Below, one piece after another: positions 43,289-53,040 of a stretch of DNA of 64,000 nt. A program made the translations under genes and the position numbers. The notes below the pieces were generated by a model. It was not told where the DNA came from, did no database searches, and was given only the letters and a program-made list of their open reading frames with translations. The stretch comes from Pedobacter sp. KBS0701 (GTDB lineage: Bacteria > Bacteroidota > Bacteroidia > Sphingobacteriales > Sphingobacteriaceae): positions 5,456,001 through 5,520,000 of the forward strand of contig NZ_CP042171.1 of the NCBI RefSeq assembly GCF_005938645.2, read 5' to 3'. The stretch's first letter is position 1, and every line of letters begins with the position of its first letter.

Positions 43289-44797
43289 ATGGATAAAAAA
43301 GTTAGAGTAAGATTTGCCCCAAGCCCAACCGGAGGTTTGCATTTAGGTGGTGTGCGCACGGCCTTGTTCAATTATTTGTTTGCCAAAAAAAATAATGGAA
43401 CTTTTGTACTTCGAATAGAAGATACTGATCAAAACCGCTTTGTAGAAGGCGCAGAACAATATATTGTAAACTGTTTAGATTGGTGCGGCATTACACCAGA
43501 TGAAAGCCCTAACAACCCGGGGTCTTACGGGCCATACCGCCAAAGCGAACGCAAACCCAGCTACCGCAAATTTGCCGAACAGTTAATTAGCGATGGTTAT
43601 GCTTATTATGCTTTCGATACCCCGGAAGATTTAGATGCCAAACGTAAGGAAATTCCAAATTTCCAATACGGGCAGGCCACGCGTATGCAAATGCGTAATT
43701 CTTTAACCCTTACCATTAATGAGGTTGAAGAGTTATTGGCAGCTAAAACACCATACGTGATCCGCATTAAGGTACCAACCGATGAAATTGTGCATTTTAA
43801 TGATTTAATTCGTGGTGACGTAAGTTTCGAAACCTCTCTGGTCGATGATAAAGTGTTGTTAAAAGCCGACGGAATGCCAACCTACCATTTGGCCGTTGTA
43901 GTTGACGATAAGGCGATGGAAATTAGTCATGCTTTTAGGGGGGAAGAATGGTTGCCTTCAGCACCGGTGCATATTTTACTTTGGAAATATTTAGGTTGGG
44001 AAGCAGAAATGCCTGCATGGGCACATTTGCCTTTAATCTTAAAGCCGGACGGACATGGAAAGTTAAGTAAACGCGATGGCGACCGCTTAGGTTTCCCGGT
44101 TTATGCCATGAACTGGACCGACCCTAAAACAGGCGATGTAACCAGGGGATTTAAAGAAATGGGTTTTATACCCGAAGCTTTTATCAATATGCTGGCCCTT
44201 TTAGGCTGGAATGATGGTACTGACCAGGAGTTATTCTCCTTAAAAGAGCTGGAAGAAAAATTCTCGATAGAAAGAATTAGTAAAGCAGGAGCTAAATTCG
44301 ATTTCGAAAAAGCGAAGTGGTATAACCATGAGTGGATCAAAGCAGAGCGTGCCGGGCGTCTGGCACCCAGCGTTAAAACTGAGCTTGAAAAAGCTGGTAT
44401 TGAAGTTAATGATGATACTTTTTTAAATACCGTTATTGATCTAATTAAAGATCGTTGCAATTTGATGTCCGATTTTGTAGCACAGAGTAGTTACTTTTTT
44501 ACCTCACCTGCAGAATATGATGTAAATTCGGTAAAGCCAAAGTGGACAGCTGAAAAAGCTGATTTCTTTAATGGTTTTGCTGATGGTTTAATATTAAGCG
44601 ATGCCGTTTCTGCTGAAGCAGCATTTAAAGCCCTTGCCGAAGAAAAAGGCTTTAAACCAGGCGAATTGATGTTGCCTTTCCGCATTATGCTGGTAGGCGG
44701 TAAATTTGGTCCGGGCGTTTTTGATATTGCTGTATTATTGGGTGCAGAAGAAACTAAAGCAAGGATAACAAAAGCAATTACTGTTTTTAATAGCTAG
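43289..44797 (+). CDS. gltX: Glutamate-tRNA ligase
   Basis: 502 residues, a class I aminoacyl-tRNA synthetase. RFAPSPTGGLHLGGVRTALFNYLFA carries the HIGH-type motif and KLSKRDGDRLGFPV the KMSKS-type motif. The C-terminal anticodon-binding helices (about 340-502) are complete. A strong terminator follows at 44831. The gap before it holds worn CACAGAT sequence. Confidence 0.95.
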   Translation: MDKKVRVRFAPSPTGGLHLGGVRTALFNYLFAKKNNGTFVLRIEDTDQNRFVEGAEQYIVNCLDWCGITPDESPNNPGSYGPYRQSERKPSYRKFAEQLISDGYAYYAFDTPEDLDAKRKEIPNFQYGQATRMQMRNSLTLTINEVEELLAAKTPYVIRIKVPTDEIVHFNDLIRGDVSFETSLVDDKVLLKADGMPTYHLAVVVDDKAMEISHAFRGEEWLPSAPVHILLWKYLGWEAEMPAWAHLPLILKPDGHGKLSKRDGDRLGFPVYAMNWTDPKTGDVTRGFKEMGFIPEAFINMLALLGWNDGTDQELFSLKELEEKFSIERISKAGAKFDFEKAKWYNHEWIKAERAGRLAPSVKTELEKAGIEVNDDTFLNTVIDLIKDRCNLMSDFVAQSSYFFTSPAEYDVNSVKPKWTAEKADFFNGFADGLILSDAVSAEAAFKALAEEKGFKPGELMLPFRIMLVGGKFGPGVFDIAVLLGAEETKARITKAITVFNS

Positions 44798-44830
44798 TAT
44801 AATTTTTCAGGAATACATGCATATAATGAA

Positions 44831-44863
44831 AGAAGCCAGGTTTAAAACCTGGCTTCTTTTTTT
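44831..44863 (+). terminator. Intrinsic terminator of gltX
   Basis: Perfect stem AGAAGCCAGGT / ACCTGGCTTCT followed by a run of seven Ts. Confidence 0.9.
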
Positions 44864-44961
44864 GCCAAAAATGCGAATGGATAAATCAATAAAAATAATT
44901 TATACTTTAGCCTAACAATTATCCCATAATTGAGGTTATCCATTAAACTAAAAGGTAAATT

Positions 44962-45804
44962 ATGCAATGGTTCGGTAAAGGCAGTAATAATGTAGAAGAT
45001 GGCAGAAGTGGCGGAGGAGGAAAAACCATCCTCGGCGGCGGAGTAGGTATAATAATCGTGGTACTCGGCCTGATTTTTGGGAAAGATTTAACAGGCTTGG
45101 TTGGTCAGATTCCGGCTGCAACAGGCACTGAAGAAGTTAAACAGGGTGTACCGGCAAACGATCCGCAAGCACAGTTTGTAGCAGGTGTGTTAGAATCAAC
45201 CGAGCAGGTATGGGATAAAGAATTTCAGACGATGGGCAAGCAGTATGAATATCCTAAACTTAGATTATTTAGAGATGCGGTGCAAACCGCCTGCGGTAAT
45301 GCAGGAGCCAATGTAGGCCCCTTTTACTGTCCTGGAGACCATAAAGTATACATCGATTTATCATTTTATGATGATTTAAAAAACCGTTTTGGTGCAGCAG
45401 GCGATTTTGCCCAGGCGTATGTAATTGCACATGAGGTTGGCCATCACGTTCAAAATTTATTGGGCATATCAGAAAAGCTCGATCAGGCCCGTGACCAGGT
45501 AAGTGAGAAGGAATATAACCGCTTATCGGTGAAATTAGAATTACAGGCCGATTTTTTTGCCGGACTTTGGGCGCACAATGCCCAAAACCTTAAAGATTTT
45601 AAATTAGATGAAGGTGATATAGAAGAAGCATTAACTGCTGCCAATGCCATAGGCGATGATAAATTGCAAAAACAGGCTACAGGCGAAGTTCAACCAGATT
45701 CTTTTACACATGGTACCTCTGCACAGCGGATGTATTGGTTTAAAAAAGGCTTCGAAACAGGAGATATTAAACAAGGAGATACCTTTAATTCAAATAATTT
45801 ATAA
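44962..45804 (+). CDS. ypfJ: YpfJ/KPN_02809-type neutral zinc metallopeptidase
   Basis: 280 residues. N-terminal cytoplasmic Gly-rich stretch, one membrane helix (about residues 24-45) and a periplasmic domain with YVIAHEVGHHVQ zinc motif and the later ELQADFFAGLWAH. FYCPGDHKVYIDLSF is another family segment. Predicted membrane-bound protease; substrate unknown. Starts with MQWFGKG, a family feature. Confidence 0.92.
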   Translation: MQWFGKGSNNVEDGRSGGGGKTILGGGVGIIIVVLGLIFGKDLTGLVGQIPAATGTEEVKQGVPANDPQAQFVAGVLESTEQVWDKEFQTMGKQYEYPKLRLFRDAVQTACGNAGANVGPFYCPGDHKVYIDLSFYDDLKNRFGAAGDFAQAYVIAHEVGHHVQNLLGISEKLDQARDQVSEKEYNRLSVKLELQADFFAGLWAHNAQNLKDFKLDEGDIEEALTAANAIGDDKLQKQATGEVQPDSFTHGTSAQRMYWFKKGFETGDIKQGDTFNSNNL

Positions 45805-45908
45805 AAAATCAAAACTTTTTTAAAAGTGAATTGTTTGTTTACAGTTAATGAGATTTTTGTCTCAAAACCAAACATAATTATCCCGGCTTCTTATTTGTTT
45901 TAATAAAG

Positions 45909-47042
45909 ATGATCCTTATAGTTGATGACAGGCCTGAAAACCTGATCTCGTTACAGAAAGTACTCCAGGCACACAATTTTGAGGTTGATACCGCGTCATC
46001 TGGCGAAGAAGCGCTGAAAAAAGTTTTAAAAAACAACTATGTCCTGATTATTCTCGATGTACAGATGCCAGATATGGATGGCTTCGAGGTAGCCGAAGCC
46101 ATTTCGGGTTTTAGCAAGGCAAAAGATACCGCCATTATATTTCTTTCTGCAGTAAATACAGAGTTAAAATTTATTACCAAAGGATACCTGAGCGGTGGAT
46201 TGGATTACATCACCAAGCCAGTTGATATTAATGTGCTGCTCCTTAAAATAAAAACATTTTATCGCATTTACGAGCAAAATAGAAAGCTTAACGAGGTACA
46301 GGAAAAACTGCTCGAAGAAATTGAATTCAGGAAACAGGCAGAACATAAAAAAGACGAATTTATCAGCATTGCCAGTCATGAGTTAAAAACCCCTCTAACC
46401 AGTGTAAAAGGTTACATTCAATTGTTGCAGCGCAGCTTAAACAGGGATGATAAAGCCATGGCACAAAACCATCTCGAAAAAGCCAGTATCCAGCTCGAAA
46501 AACTGAACGAACTGATTGTTGATCTGCTTGATATCTCGAAAATAGAAAGCGGCAAAATGAAGTTTAACATGAAAAGCTTTTGTGCGGATAATATGGTAAA
46601 CAATGCCATCGAGATGTTGCAGCAATCTAATCCCGATTTTAAAATCAGCAAACTGGGCAAAACACACGAAATGATTTTTGGTGATGAAATGCGCCTGGAA
46701 CAGGTGGTAATCAATTTTATTACCAATGCCATCAAATATGCGCCGGGTACCAATCAGGTTAATGTAACCATCAACATTAAGGATGAAAAACTCTATGTGG
46801 CTGTGAAAGATTTTGGGATAGGTATTTCTAAAGAGCAGCAGCATAAAATATTCGATAAATTTTACCGCGTAGAAGAAAACAGCAACCGCTTTAACGGCCT
46901 GGGGATTGGTTTATACATCTGTTCCGAAATCATTAACCGCCATGGCGGCACTATCGGTGTAAACAGTGTTCCCGATGAAGGATCGGAGTTTTACTTTATT
47001 ATTCCCATTACCGAAGAAGAAATCCTTAAAAACCAGATCTAA
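45909..47042 (+). CDS. Receiver-histidine kinase hybrid (REC-HisKA-HATPase)
   Basis: 377 residues. Residues 1-120 are a receiver (Asp6/Asp7, acceptor Asp50 in LDVQMPDMDG, Lys in YITKPVD). A short coiled coil leads to HisKA (SIASHELKTPLTSVKG) and the ATPase domain (NFITNAIKYAPG, DFGIGIS, GLGIGLYICSEI). With no membrane part, it likely senses phosphorylation by another kinase, for example the one encoded 18 bases downstream. First gene of the six-gene operon. Confidence 0.9.
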   Translation: MILIVDDRPENLISLQKVLQAHNFEVDTASSGEEALKKVLKNNYVLIILDVQMPDMDGFEVAEAISGFSKAKDTAIIFLSAVNTELKFITKGYLSGGLDYITKPVDINVLLLKIKTFYRIYEQNRKLNEVQEKLLEEIEFRKQAEHKKDEFISIASHELKTPLTSVKGYIQLLQRSLNRDDKAMAQNHLEKASIQLEKLNELIVDLLDISKIESGKMKFNMKSFCADNMVNNAIEMLQQSNPDFKISKLGKTHEMIFGDEMRLEQVVINFITNAIKYAPGTNQVNVTINIKDEKLYVAVKDFGIGISKEQQHKIFDKFYRVEENSNRFNGLGIGLYICSEIINRHGGTIGVNSVPDEGSEFYFIIPITEEEILKNQI

Positions 47043-47060
47043 TTATCCTTAATCCATATA

Positions 47061-50000
47061 ATGAAAACAACTCTTAAAAGTAATTTACGTTTAGGCCTTG
47101 GCTTATCGCTAATTATTCTGTTTATCAGTTCGCTGGCCTCTTACGTAAGTATTGGCAACCTTATTAAAAGCACTGAACTGGTTAAACACAGCGATGAAGT
47201 AATTTTAACCACTGAAGGTGTAATTTCCACCTTGAAAGATGCCGAAACCGGGCAACGGGGTTACCTTCTAACGGGAAATAAAATATTTCTGCAACCTTAT
47301 TATGGCTCTACCGACACGGCAATGTCCGCCTTAAACAGGATAGAGGCGCAAACGAAAGACAATGCCATTCAGCAGAAAAATATTGCCGAATTAAGAAATA
47401 TCCTGGCCCGGAGACTGAATATTATTTCGTCTACAATAGAAATCAAATCACTGGGCGGGCAAGTCGATCCAACTGCACTTTTAGAAGGAAAAACCTATAT
47501 GGATCAGGCCCGTAATGTTGTTAACCGCATGGTTAAAGAAGAACGCAGGTTACTCGAAAGCCGTACAGTTGAACTGAACAAACTGACATCCTATACTCCG
47601 ATTCTGATTTTAATAGCTGCGGTTCTTGCAATACTTATTACCTTGTTCTTTTATAGAAAAGTATCTATCGATTTTGATGAACGTGTTAAACTTCAAAAAG
47701 AAATTGAGGATAAAAAGTATGAGATGGAGAAACGTATTGCGGCCATCAAAGAAATTGCCTATCAAATTTCTAATGGTAATTATGGCGTAAAGCTCGATAG
47801 TCAAACTCAGGATGATATTGGCGAACTTTCTGAATCGCTAAATACAATGTCATCATCATTAAAAAAATCTTTTGATATTTTAGAAGAGAATGAATGGCTG
47901 CAAACTGGCGTAGCTAACCTAAACGTGAAAATGGTTGGTGAAAAAGACGTTTTCCACCTGGCAGAAGATATTATCGAGTTTCTGGCCAATTATACCAAGA
48001 GCCAGATTGGAGCCCTGTACTTATTTAAAGATGATGGATACCTGCATTTAAAGGGGCAATATGCGCTCCAGGGACAAAACCTGGTCGAAACCTTAGAGCT
48101 TGGCCAGGGATTAATTGGCCAGGCGGTTAAATCAGGTAAGCCTATACTGTTGGAAGATGTTCCGCAGAACGAGCTCACCATTACACATGCCACCGGTAAT
48201 ATCAAACCAGCACAGCTAATTGTACTACCAATTATTAGAAATGAAATTTCAATAGGCGGTTTAGAATTAGGTACGATTGGTAAATACAGCGATCTGCAAT
48301 TGCATTTTTTAAGCCTGGTTTTATCTGATGTGGGTACCGCATTGCTGGGTGCACAGAACAGGCTAAAATTGCAGCAGTTATTGGAAGAAACGCAGGCACA
48401 ATCAGAAGAGCTGCAGGTTCAGCATAATGAACTGGAAGGTTTAAACGCAGAGCTCGAAGCACAGGCACAGAAACTTCAGGCCAGTGAAGAAGAATTACGT
48501 GTACAGCAAGAAGAATTGTTGCAGAGTAACCAGGAGCTGGAAGAAAGAAGCAGCTTGCTGGAAGAAAAAAACGAACTCATAGAAGAGCGGAATATAGAGA
48601 TTCAGCAAAAAGCAGAAGCGCTGGAACTGAGTACAAGGTATAAGTCAGAATTTTTGGCTAATATGTCACACGAGTTAAGAACCCCACTCAACTCCATCTT
48701 GTTATTATCAAGATTAATGGCCGAAAATGAAGCTATGGATCCCGAACACCAGGAATATGCAGAGGTTATTCAAAGCTCTGGTCAGGGCCTTTTAAGCTTA
48801 ATCGACGAAATTCTGGACCTTTCTAAAATTGAGGCAGGTAAAATGGAACTCGACCGGACAAATATTAAGGTTGACGAGATCATTTCCAGCATGCGTTCCT
48901 TATTTAACCCCCTAGCTAAAGATAAGAACCTAAACTTTGTTATCGAAAAATCGGCAGAAGTTCCCGAGTTTTTTCATACCGATAAAATGCGCCTAGAGCA
49001 GATTATTAAGAACCTGCTATCAAATGCCATTAAATTTACTACGGTAGGTGCGGTAACTCTGAATATCAATACAAATGAAAAATTAGGTGCGCTGGTATTT
49101 AAAGTTACCGATACTGGTGTAGGTATTGCGCCCGAAAAGCAAGGCATGGTATTCGAAGCCTTTCAACAGGCCGATGGCTCTACGCGCCGCAAATTTGGCG
49201 GCACAGGTCTGGGGCTTTCCATTAGTAGAGAGCTGGCCAAACTATTGGGCGGATATATTGATTTAAAAAGCGCGGAGGGGAAAGGAAGTGTTTTTACACT
49301 TACGCTACCCATTGATAAAAATAAAGGTTTTGAAGGTGTAGTACCCCAAACAGATAAACCTGTAATGGCCTTAGAGACGCCGGTAAAAAAAGTAAGCCAT
49401 TTAACGGTCGACAATATTCCGCAAGAGATTGAAGATGACCGCGACAATATTCAGCCTGATGATAAGGTGATTTTAATTGTTGAAGACGATACTCCTTTTG
49501 CTAAAACACTTTTAGATTTTACCCGGAAAAGAAACTATAAAGGTTTGGTTGCCGTTCGCGGCGATGCAGGGATTGAAATGGCGAAGACTTTTAAGCCGCT
49601 TGCCATTTTACTCGATATCCAACTTCCTGTTAAAGATGGATGGCAGGTAATGGAAGAGCTGAAATCGGATCCTTCAACACGCCCGATTCCGGTACACATC
49701 ATGTCATCTTTGCAGGTTAAGAAAGAAAGTTTGTTAAAAGGTGCGGTAGATTTTATTAATAAACCTTTTGCCTTTGAGCACATGCAAGAGATATTTTCAA
49801 AACTGGAGCATGCCTTAAGCCGTCATCCTAAAAAAGTACTTATTGTAGAAGAGAATGAACAGCATGCCAAGGCATTAAGTTATTTTCTAAGTAATTTTAA
49901 TATCCAGACAGAAATTGTTAACCAGGTAAACGAAGGCGTTTCTGCCTTGCATAAGCCAGAGGTTAACTGTGTAATTCTGGACATGGGCATTCCGGATAAG

Positions 50001-50645
50001 CACGCTTACGAAACACTTGAAGTGGTAAAGAAGACACCTGGCTTAGAGAATTTACCAATCATCATTTTTACAGGTAAAAACCTTTCAAAAGGAGAAGAAA
50101 ACCGGATCAAACAATATGCTGATTCTATCGTGGTAAAAACGGCACATTCTTATCAACGTATTCTGGATGAAGCAGGCCTGTTCCTTCACCTGGTAGAAGA
50201 AAAAAGCAAGGAGAAAACCAAAACACCTAAAAGGTTTTCCGAACTACAGGATGTATTGGTTGGTAAAACGGTTCTGGTAGCGGATGATGATGTGCGCAAT
50301 ATCTTCTCCCTAACCAAAATGTTAGAGCAGCACCAGATGAAAGTGGTAGCCGCCACTGATGGTAAGGAAGCCCTGAAATTATTAAATGAAACGCCCGAAA
50401 TTGATGTTGTTTTAATGGATATGATGATGCCGGAGCTAGATGGCTATGAAACTACAACAGCCATCAGACAGGATATCAAATACCGCAACCTGCCAATTTT
50501 GGCTGTTACCGCAAAAGCGATGATGGGTGATCGTGAAAAATGCATTGCTGCAGGTGCATCTGATTACATCAGCAAACCAGTAGATATGGATCAGCTGATC
50601 TCGTTATTAAGAGTTTGGTTATACGAAAATCATCATAAATCATAA
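47061..50645 (+). CDS. Large hybrid histidine kinase: CHASE3-HAMP-GAF-HisKA-HATPase-REC-REC-REC
   Basis: 1194 residues. Membrane helices at about 8-30 and 175-195 flank a CHASE3 sensor (LKDAETGQRGYLLTG). HAMP (about 225-275) and GAF (about 290-430) follow, then a long Gln/Glu-rich coiled coil, HisKA (ANMSHELRTPLNSILLLSR), ATPase (LLSNAIKFT, DTGVGIA, GGTGLGLSISREL) and three receivers. Receivers 1 and 3 have normal acceptor Asp residues (LLDIQLP, LMDMMMPELDG). Receiver 2 keeps an Asp (ILDMGIP) but has VEENEQ in place of the usual acidic Asp pair. Main kinase of the operon. Confidence 0.9.
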   Translation: MKTTLKSNLRLGLGLSLIILFISSLASYVSIGNLIKSTELVKHSDEVILTTEGVISTLKDAETGQRGYLLTGNKIFLQPYYGSTDTAMSALNRIEAQTKDNAIQQKNIAELRNILARRLNIISSTIEIKSLGGQVDPTALLEGKTYMDQARNVVNRMVKEERRLLESRTVELNKLTSYTPILILIAAVLAILITLFFYRKVSIDFDERVKLQKEIEDKKYEMEKRIAAIKEIAYQISNGNYGVKLDSQTQDDIGELSESLNTMSSSLKKSFDILEENEWLQTGVANLNVKMVGEKDVFHLAEDIIEFLANYTKSQIGALYLFKDDGYLHLKGQYALQGQNLVETLELGQGLIGQAVKSGKPILLEDVPQNELTITHATGNIKPAQLIVLPIIRNEISIGGLELGTIGKYSDLQLHFLSLVLSDVGTALLGAQNRLKLQQLLEETQAQSEELQVQHNELEGLNAELEAQAQKLQASEEELRVQQEELLQSNQELEERSSLLEEKNELIEERNIEIQQKAEALELSTRYKSEFLANMSHELRTPLNSILLLSRLMAENEAMDPEHQEYAEVIQSSGQGLLSLIDEILDLSKIEAGKMELDRTNIKVDEIISSMRSLFNPLAKDKNLNFVIEKSAEVPEFFHTDKMRLEQIIKNLLSNAIKFTTVGAVTLNINTNEKLGALVFKVTDTGVGIAPEKQGMVFEAFQQADGSTRRKFGGTGLGLSISRELAKLLGGYIDLKSAEGKGSVFTLTLPIDKNKGFEGVVPQTDKPVMALETPVKKVSHLTVDNIPQEIEDDRDNIQPDDKVILIVEDDTPFAKTLLDFTRKRNYKGLVAVRGDAGIEMAKTFKPLAILLDIQLPVKDGWQVMEELKSDPSTRPIPVHIMSSLQVKKESLLKGAVDFINKPFAFEHMQEIFSKLEHALSRHPKKVLIVEENEQHAKALSYFLSNFNIQTEIVNQVNEGVSALHKPEVNCVILDMGIPDKHAYETLEVVKKTPGLENLPIIIFTGKNLSKGEENRIKQYADSIVVKTAHSYQRILDEAGLFLHLVEEKSKEKTKTPKRFSELQDVLVGKTVLVADDDVRNIFSLTKMLEQHQMKVVAATDGKEALKLLNETPEIDVVLMDMMMPELDGYETTTAIRQDIKYRNLPILAVTAKAMMGDREKCIAAGASDYISKPVDMDQLISLLRVWLYENHHKS

Positions 50646-50659
50646 ACCATTTTATTTTT

Positions 50660-51031
50660 ATGCCTCAAAAATTAATTCTCATAATTGATGATGATAACCG
50701 AAACATTTTTGCTTTAAAAGCTGTTTTAAAGGCCAAAGGTTTTGATTGTTTATCTGCTATAAGCGCGCAGGATGGTTTTTCTATTTTAGAAAAACATGAT
50801 AATGTTGCCATTGTTTTAATGGATATGATGATGCCGGATATGGACGGTTATCAGGCTATTGCGGCCATGAAAAAATCGGATAAAATGCGGGATATACCCG
50901 TATTGGCGGTCACTGCCCAGGCCATGGTTGGCGATAAAGAACGTTGCCTCAGCGCCGGTGCATCGGGTTATGTTTCAAAACCGATAAATGTTGACGAGTT
51001 ATTAAAACAAATAGAAAATTTTACAAAATAG
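50660..51031 (+). CDS. Single-domain response regulator (CheY-like)
   Basis: 123 residues, one receiver only. IIDDDNRN supplies the acidic residues, Asp55 in LMDMMMPDMDG is the acceptor, and YVSKPINVDEL has the conserved Lys. Closely resembles receiver 3 of the upstream kinase, which suggests duplication. No output domain; likely carries phosphate between proteins of the operon. Spaced 14 bases from the kinase and 3 from cheR. Confidence 0.92.
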   Translation: MPQKLILIIDDDNRNIFALKAVLKAKGFDCLSAISAQDGFSILEKHDNVAIVLMDMMMPDMDGYQAIAAMKKSDKMRDIPVLAVTAQAMVGDKERCLSAGASGYVSKPINVDELLKQIENFTK

Positions 51032-51034
51032 TAG

Positions 51035-51853
51035 GTGATAAGTGATGTGATAGATAACGAACAGGTTGAAATCCTGCTGAATGATGTTTTAGAAAGTCAT
51101 GGGTATGATTTTCTGGAATACTCTCATGCATCGATTAAAAGAAGAATTATACGCCTCTACGGACTGGATAATTTTGTGAGTTTCGCCGAATTTCGTTATA
51201 CGGTTAGAACAGATAAGCAATACTTTAAGCGTTTTTTAGAGGAAATCACGGTTAATGTTACCGAAATGTTCCGCGATCCTTCCTTTTACAAATCTTTACG
51301 GAATGATGTACTTCCTGTACTGGGTACTTATCCATTTATCAGAATTTGGGTAGCAGGTTGCTCTACCGGAGAAGAAGCTTATTCGCTTGCCATTGTTTTA
51401 AAAGAACTTAATTTGCTTCATAAGTCACTCATTTATGCCACAGATATTAATCCGTCTGTTTTAGAAAAGGCAAAAAAAGGCATGTTCCCATTAACTTATT
51501 TAAAACAGTATTCAGAAAATTATCTGCAATCAGGTGGCTTAAAAGATTTTTCAACTTATTATACCGCGAACTACTCTTTGGCGAAATTTGATGAAAGCTT
51601 AAACAGTAAGATGATCTTTTCTACGCATAACCTGGTTTCTGATCATTCTTTTAATGAGTTTCAGTTAATTTTATGTAGAAACGTTTTAATTTATTTCGAT
51701 AAAGAATTGCAGCATAAAGTGTTTAACCTATTTGATGGTAGCATAGAAAAATTGGGTTATCTTGCTCTGGGAAGCAAAGAAAGTCTGGAGTTTTGGCCAA
51801 AGGCAAAAGAATATAAAAGGGTTAAAATGGAAAAAATATGGCGGAAACTGTAG
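51035..51853 (+). CDS. cheR: CheR-type protein-glutamate methyltransferase
   Basis: 272 residues. The N-terminal helical domain (1-75) includes SIKRRIIRLYGL; the SAM-binding motif is WVAGCSTGEEAYSLAIVL; LILCRNVLIYFDKELQHKVF is the family C-terminal signature. Methylates Glu residues of receptors in chemotaxis, yet no receptor gene is in the window. There is no ATG near the start: the frame opens with GTG at 51035, and a second GTG 12 bases on is also possible. Ends inside cheB (16-base overlap). Confidence 0.9.
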   Translation: MISDVIDNEQVEILLNDVLESHGYDFLEYSHASIKRRIIRLYGLDNFVSFAEFRYTVRTDKQYFKRFLEEITVNVTEMFRDPSFYKSLRNDVLPVLGTYPFIRIWVAGCSTGEEAYSLAIVLKELNLLHKSLIYATDINPSVLEKAKKGMFPLTYLKQYSENYLQSGGLKDFSTYYTANYSLAKFDESLNSKMIFSTHNLVSDHSFNEFQLILCRNVLIYFDKELQHKVFNLFDGSIEKLGYLALGSKESLEFWPKAKEYKRVKMEKIWRKL

Positions 51854-52422
51854 ATTCTACCGCTTGTAGTGCATTAGTTATTGGCGGTTCGGCAGGTAGT
51901 TTAGATGTATTGCTAGAAATTTTTCCGGCCTTACGGAAAGATATTCATTTTCCTATTATAATAGTGGTCCACCGTAAGGCAAGTAATGAGTCTCTTTTAA
52001 CCGATTTATTAAAATCGCGTACCACATTGGCCGTTGCTGAGGCAGATGAAAAGGAGTTTTTAATGCCGGGTAAAGTTTTTATTGCGCCCGCAGATTACCA
52101 TATGCTGATAGAGGAAGACCAGAGTATATCTTTAGATTATTCTGAAAAAGTAAATTATTCCCGACCATCAATTGACGTTACCTTTCAATCTGCAGCTGAG
52201 GTTTTTAAAGATAAATTAGTCTGTATTTTACTTTCAGGATCTAATTCAGATGGGGTGGAAGGATTAAAAAGCGTAAACAATTATAGCGGTAGAGTCGTTA
52301 TACAGAATCCAGATACGGCCATAATGCCGTATATGCCACAACAGGCGGTTATAAATGTTAAGCCGCATGTGATATTGGATAGCCAGAATATGGCTGATTA
52401 TATAAATAAGTTAAATGATTAA
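51838..52422 (+). CDS. cheB: CheB-type methylesterase domain protein, no receiver
   Basis: 194 residues, only the catalytic domain of CheB. Ser18 in IGGSAGS, His45 in VVHRKA and Asp138 in SGSNSDGVEG form the catalytic triad; SRPSIDVTFQSAAE is another family segment. Normal CheB proteins have an N-terminal receiver which is absent here, so control may come from the stand-alone receivers on either side. Overlaps cheR by 16 bases. Confidence 0.9.
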   Translation: MAETVDSTACSALVIGGSAGSLDVLLEIFPALRKDIHFPIIIVVHRKASNESLLTDLLKSRTTLAVAEADEKEFLMPGKVFIAPADYHMLIEEDQSISLDYSEKVNYSRPSIDVTFQSAAEVFKDKLVCILLSGSNSDGVEGLKSVNNYSGRVVIQNPDTAIMPYMPQQAVINVKPHVILDSQNMADYINKLND

Positions 52423-52441
52423 TTGCTTTTCGGAGGTTAAT

Positions 52442-52807
52442 ATGATAGTTACAAAAAAAATATTTGTTTTTGATGATAACAGGGATATCCTTGATCTTTG
52501 TACATTTATTTTGGAAGATGCCGGGTACGAGATAAAAACATCTGAAAATGCCAATAATATAGAAGAACAGGTTGCAGCATATATGCCTGATTTAATTTTT
52601 ATGGATAATTGGTTACCCGATCTGGGAGGAATACAGGCGACCAGAGCTTTAAAAGGCCACCCTGATTTAAAACATATTCCGGTAATTTATTTTTCGGCCA
52701 ATAATGATATATCTTCATTAGCCGATGAAGCTGGTGCAGATAGTTACCTGTCGAAACCATTTGATATCGCTGCGCTCGAAGAAATTGTAAAAAAACATCT
52801 GGCCTAG
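52442..52807 (+). CDS. Single-domain response regulator
   Basis: 121 residues, one receiver. FVFDDNRD supplies the acid pair, Asp55 in FMDNWLPD is the acceptor, and YLSKPFDI has the Lys. The ATG preceded by GGAGG at a 7-base distance was chosen; this is one of few Shine-Dalgarno-like sites in the window. An earlier ATG overlapping cheB would add nine residues. Last gene of the operon. Confidence 0.9.
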   Translation: MIVTKKIFVFDDNRDILDLCTFILEDAGYEIKTSENANNIEEQVAAYMPDLIFMDNWLPDLGGIQATRALKGHPDLKHIPVIYFSANNDISSLADEAGADSYLSKPFDIAALEEIVKKHLA

Positions 52808-52814
52808 CGCCGAA

Positions 52815-52863
52815 GACTTACGAAGTTTGAAGATGCCAGTGTGCCGGAAAAACTTTGTAAGTC
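52815..52863. repeat. Nested palindrome, copy 4 (probable terminator)
   Basis: GACTTACGAAGTTT (52815-52828) pairs with AAACTTTGTAAGTC (52850-52863), 13 of 14. Directly follows the signalling operon, so it probably ends the transcript. Confidence 0.65.
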
Positions 52864-52906
52864 TGGGTCTAATTAAACTTTCGATATAAATTTCCACTCG
52901 AATCTT

Positions 52907-53012
52907 CGTCATTTCGAGCGGAGGGTAACGAAGTCAAGAACCACGAAGTGCTCAGCGAAGCTAAATCTATCGTGGCAGATCTCTCCATTCCACTTCTTTC
53001 CAGGGATGACGA
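52907..53012. repeat. REP-like imperfect palindrome, copy H
   Basis: CGTCATTTCGAGCGGAGGGT on one side and CAGATCTCTCCATTCCACTT...CAGGGATGACG on the other, with an insert of about 50 bases. Between convergent genes. Confidence 0.65.
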
Positions 53013-53040
53013 ATTTTTAATTCATGGAATACACTATCCA

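Noticed and set aside
50660..51031. Fragment of a broken hybrid kinase rather than a separate receiver gene
   Set aside because: It has its own ATG, complete receiver motifs and normal length.
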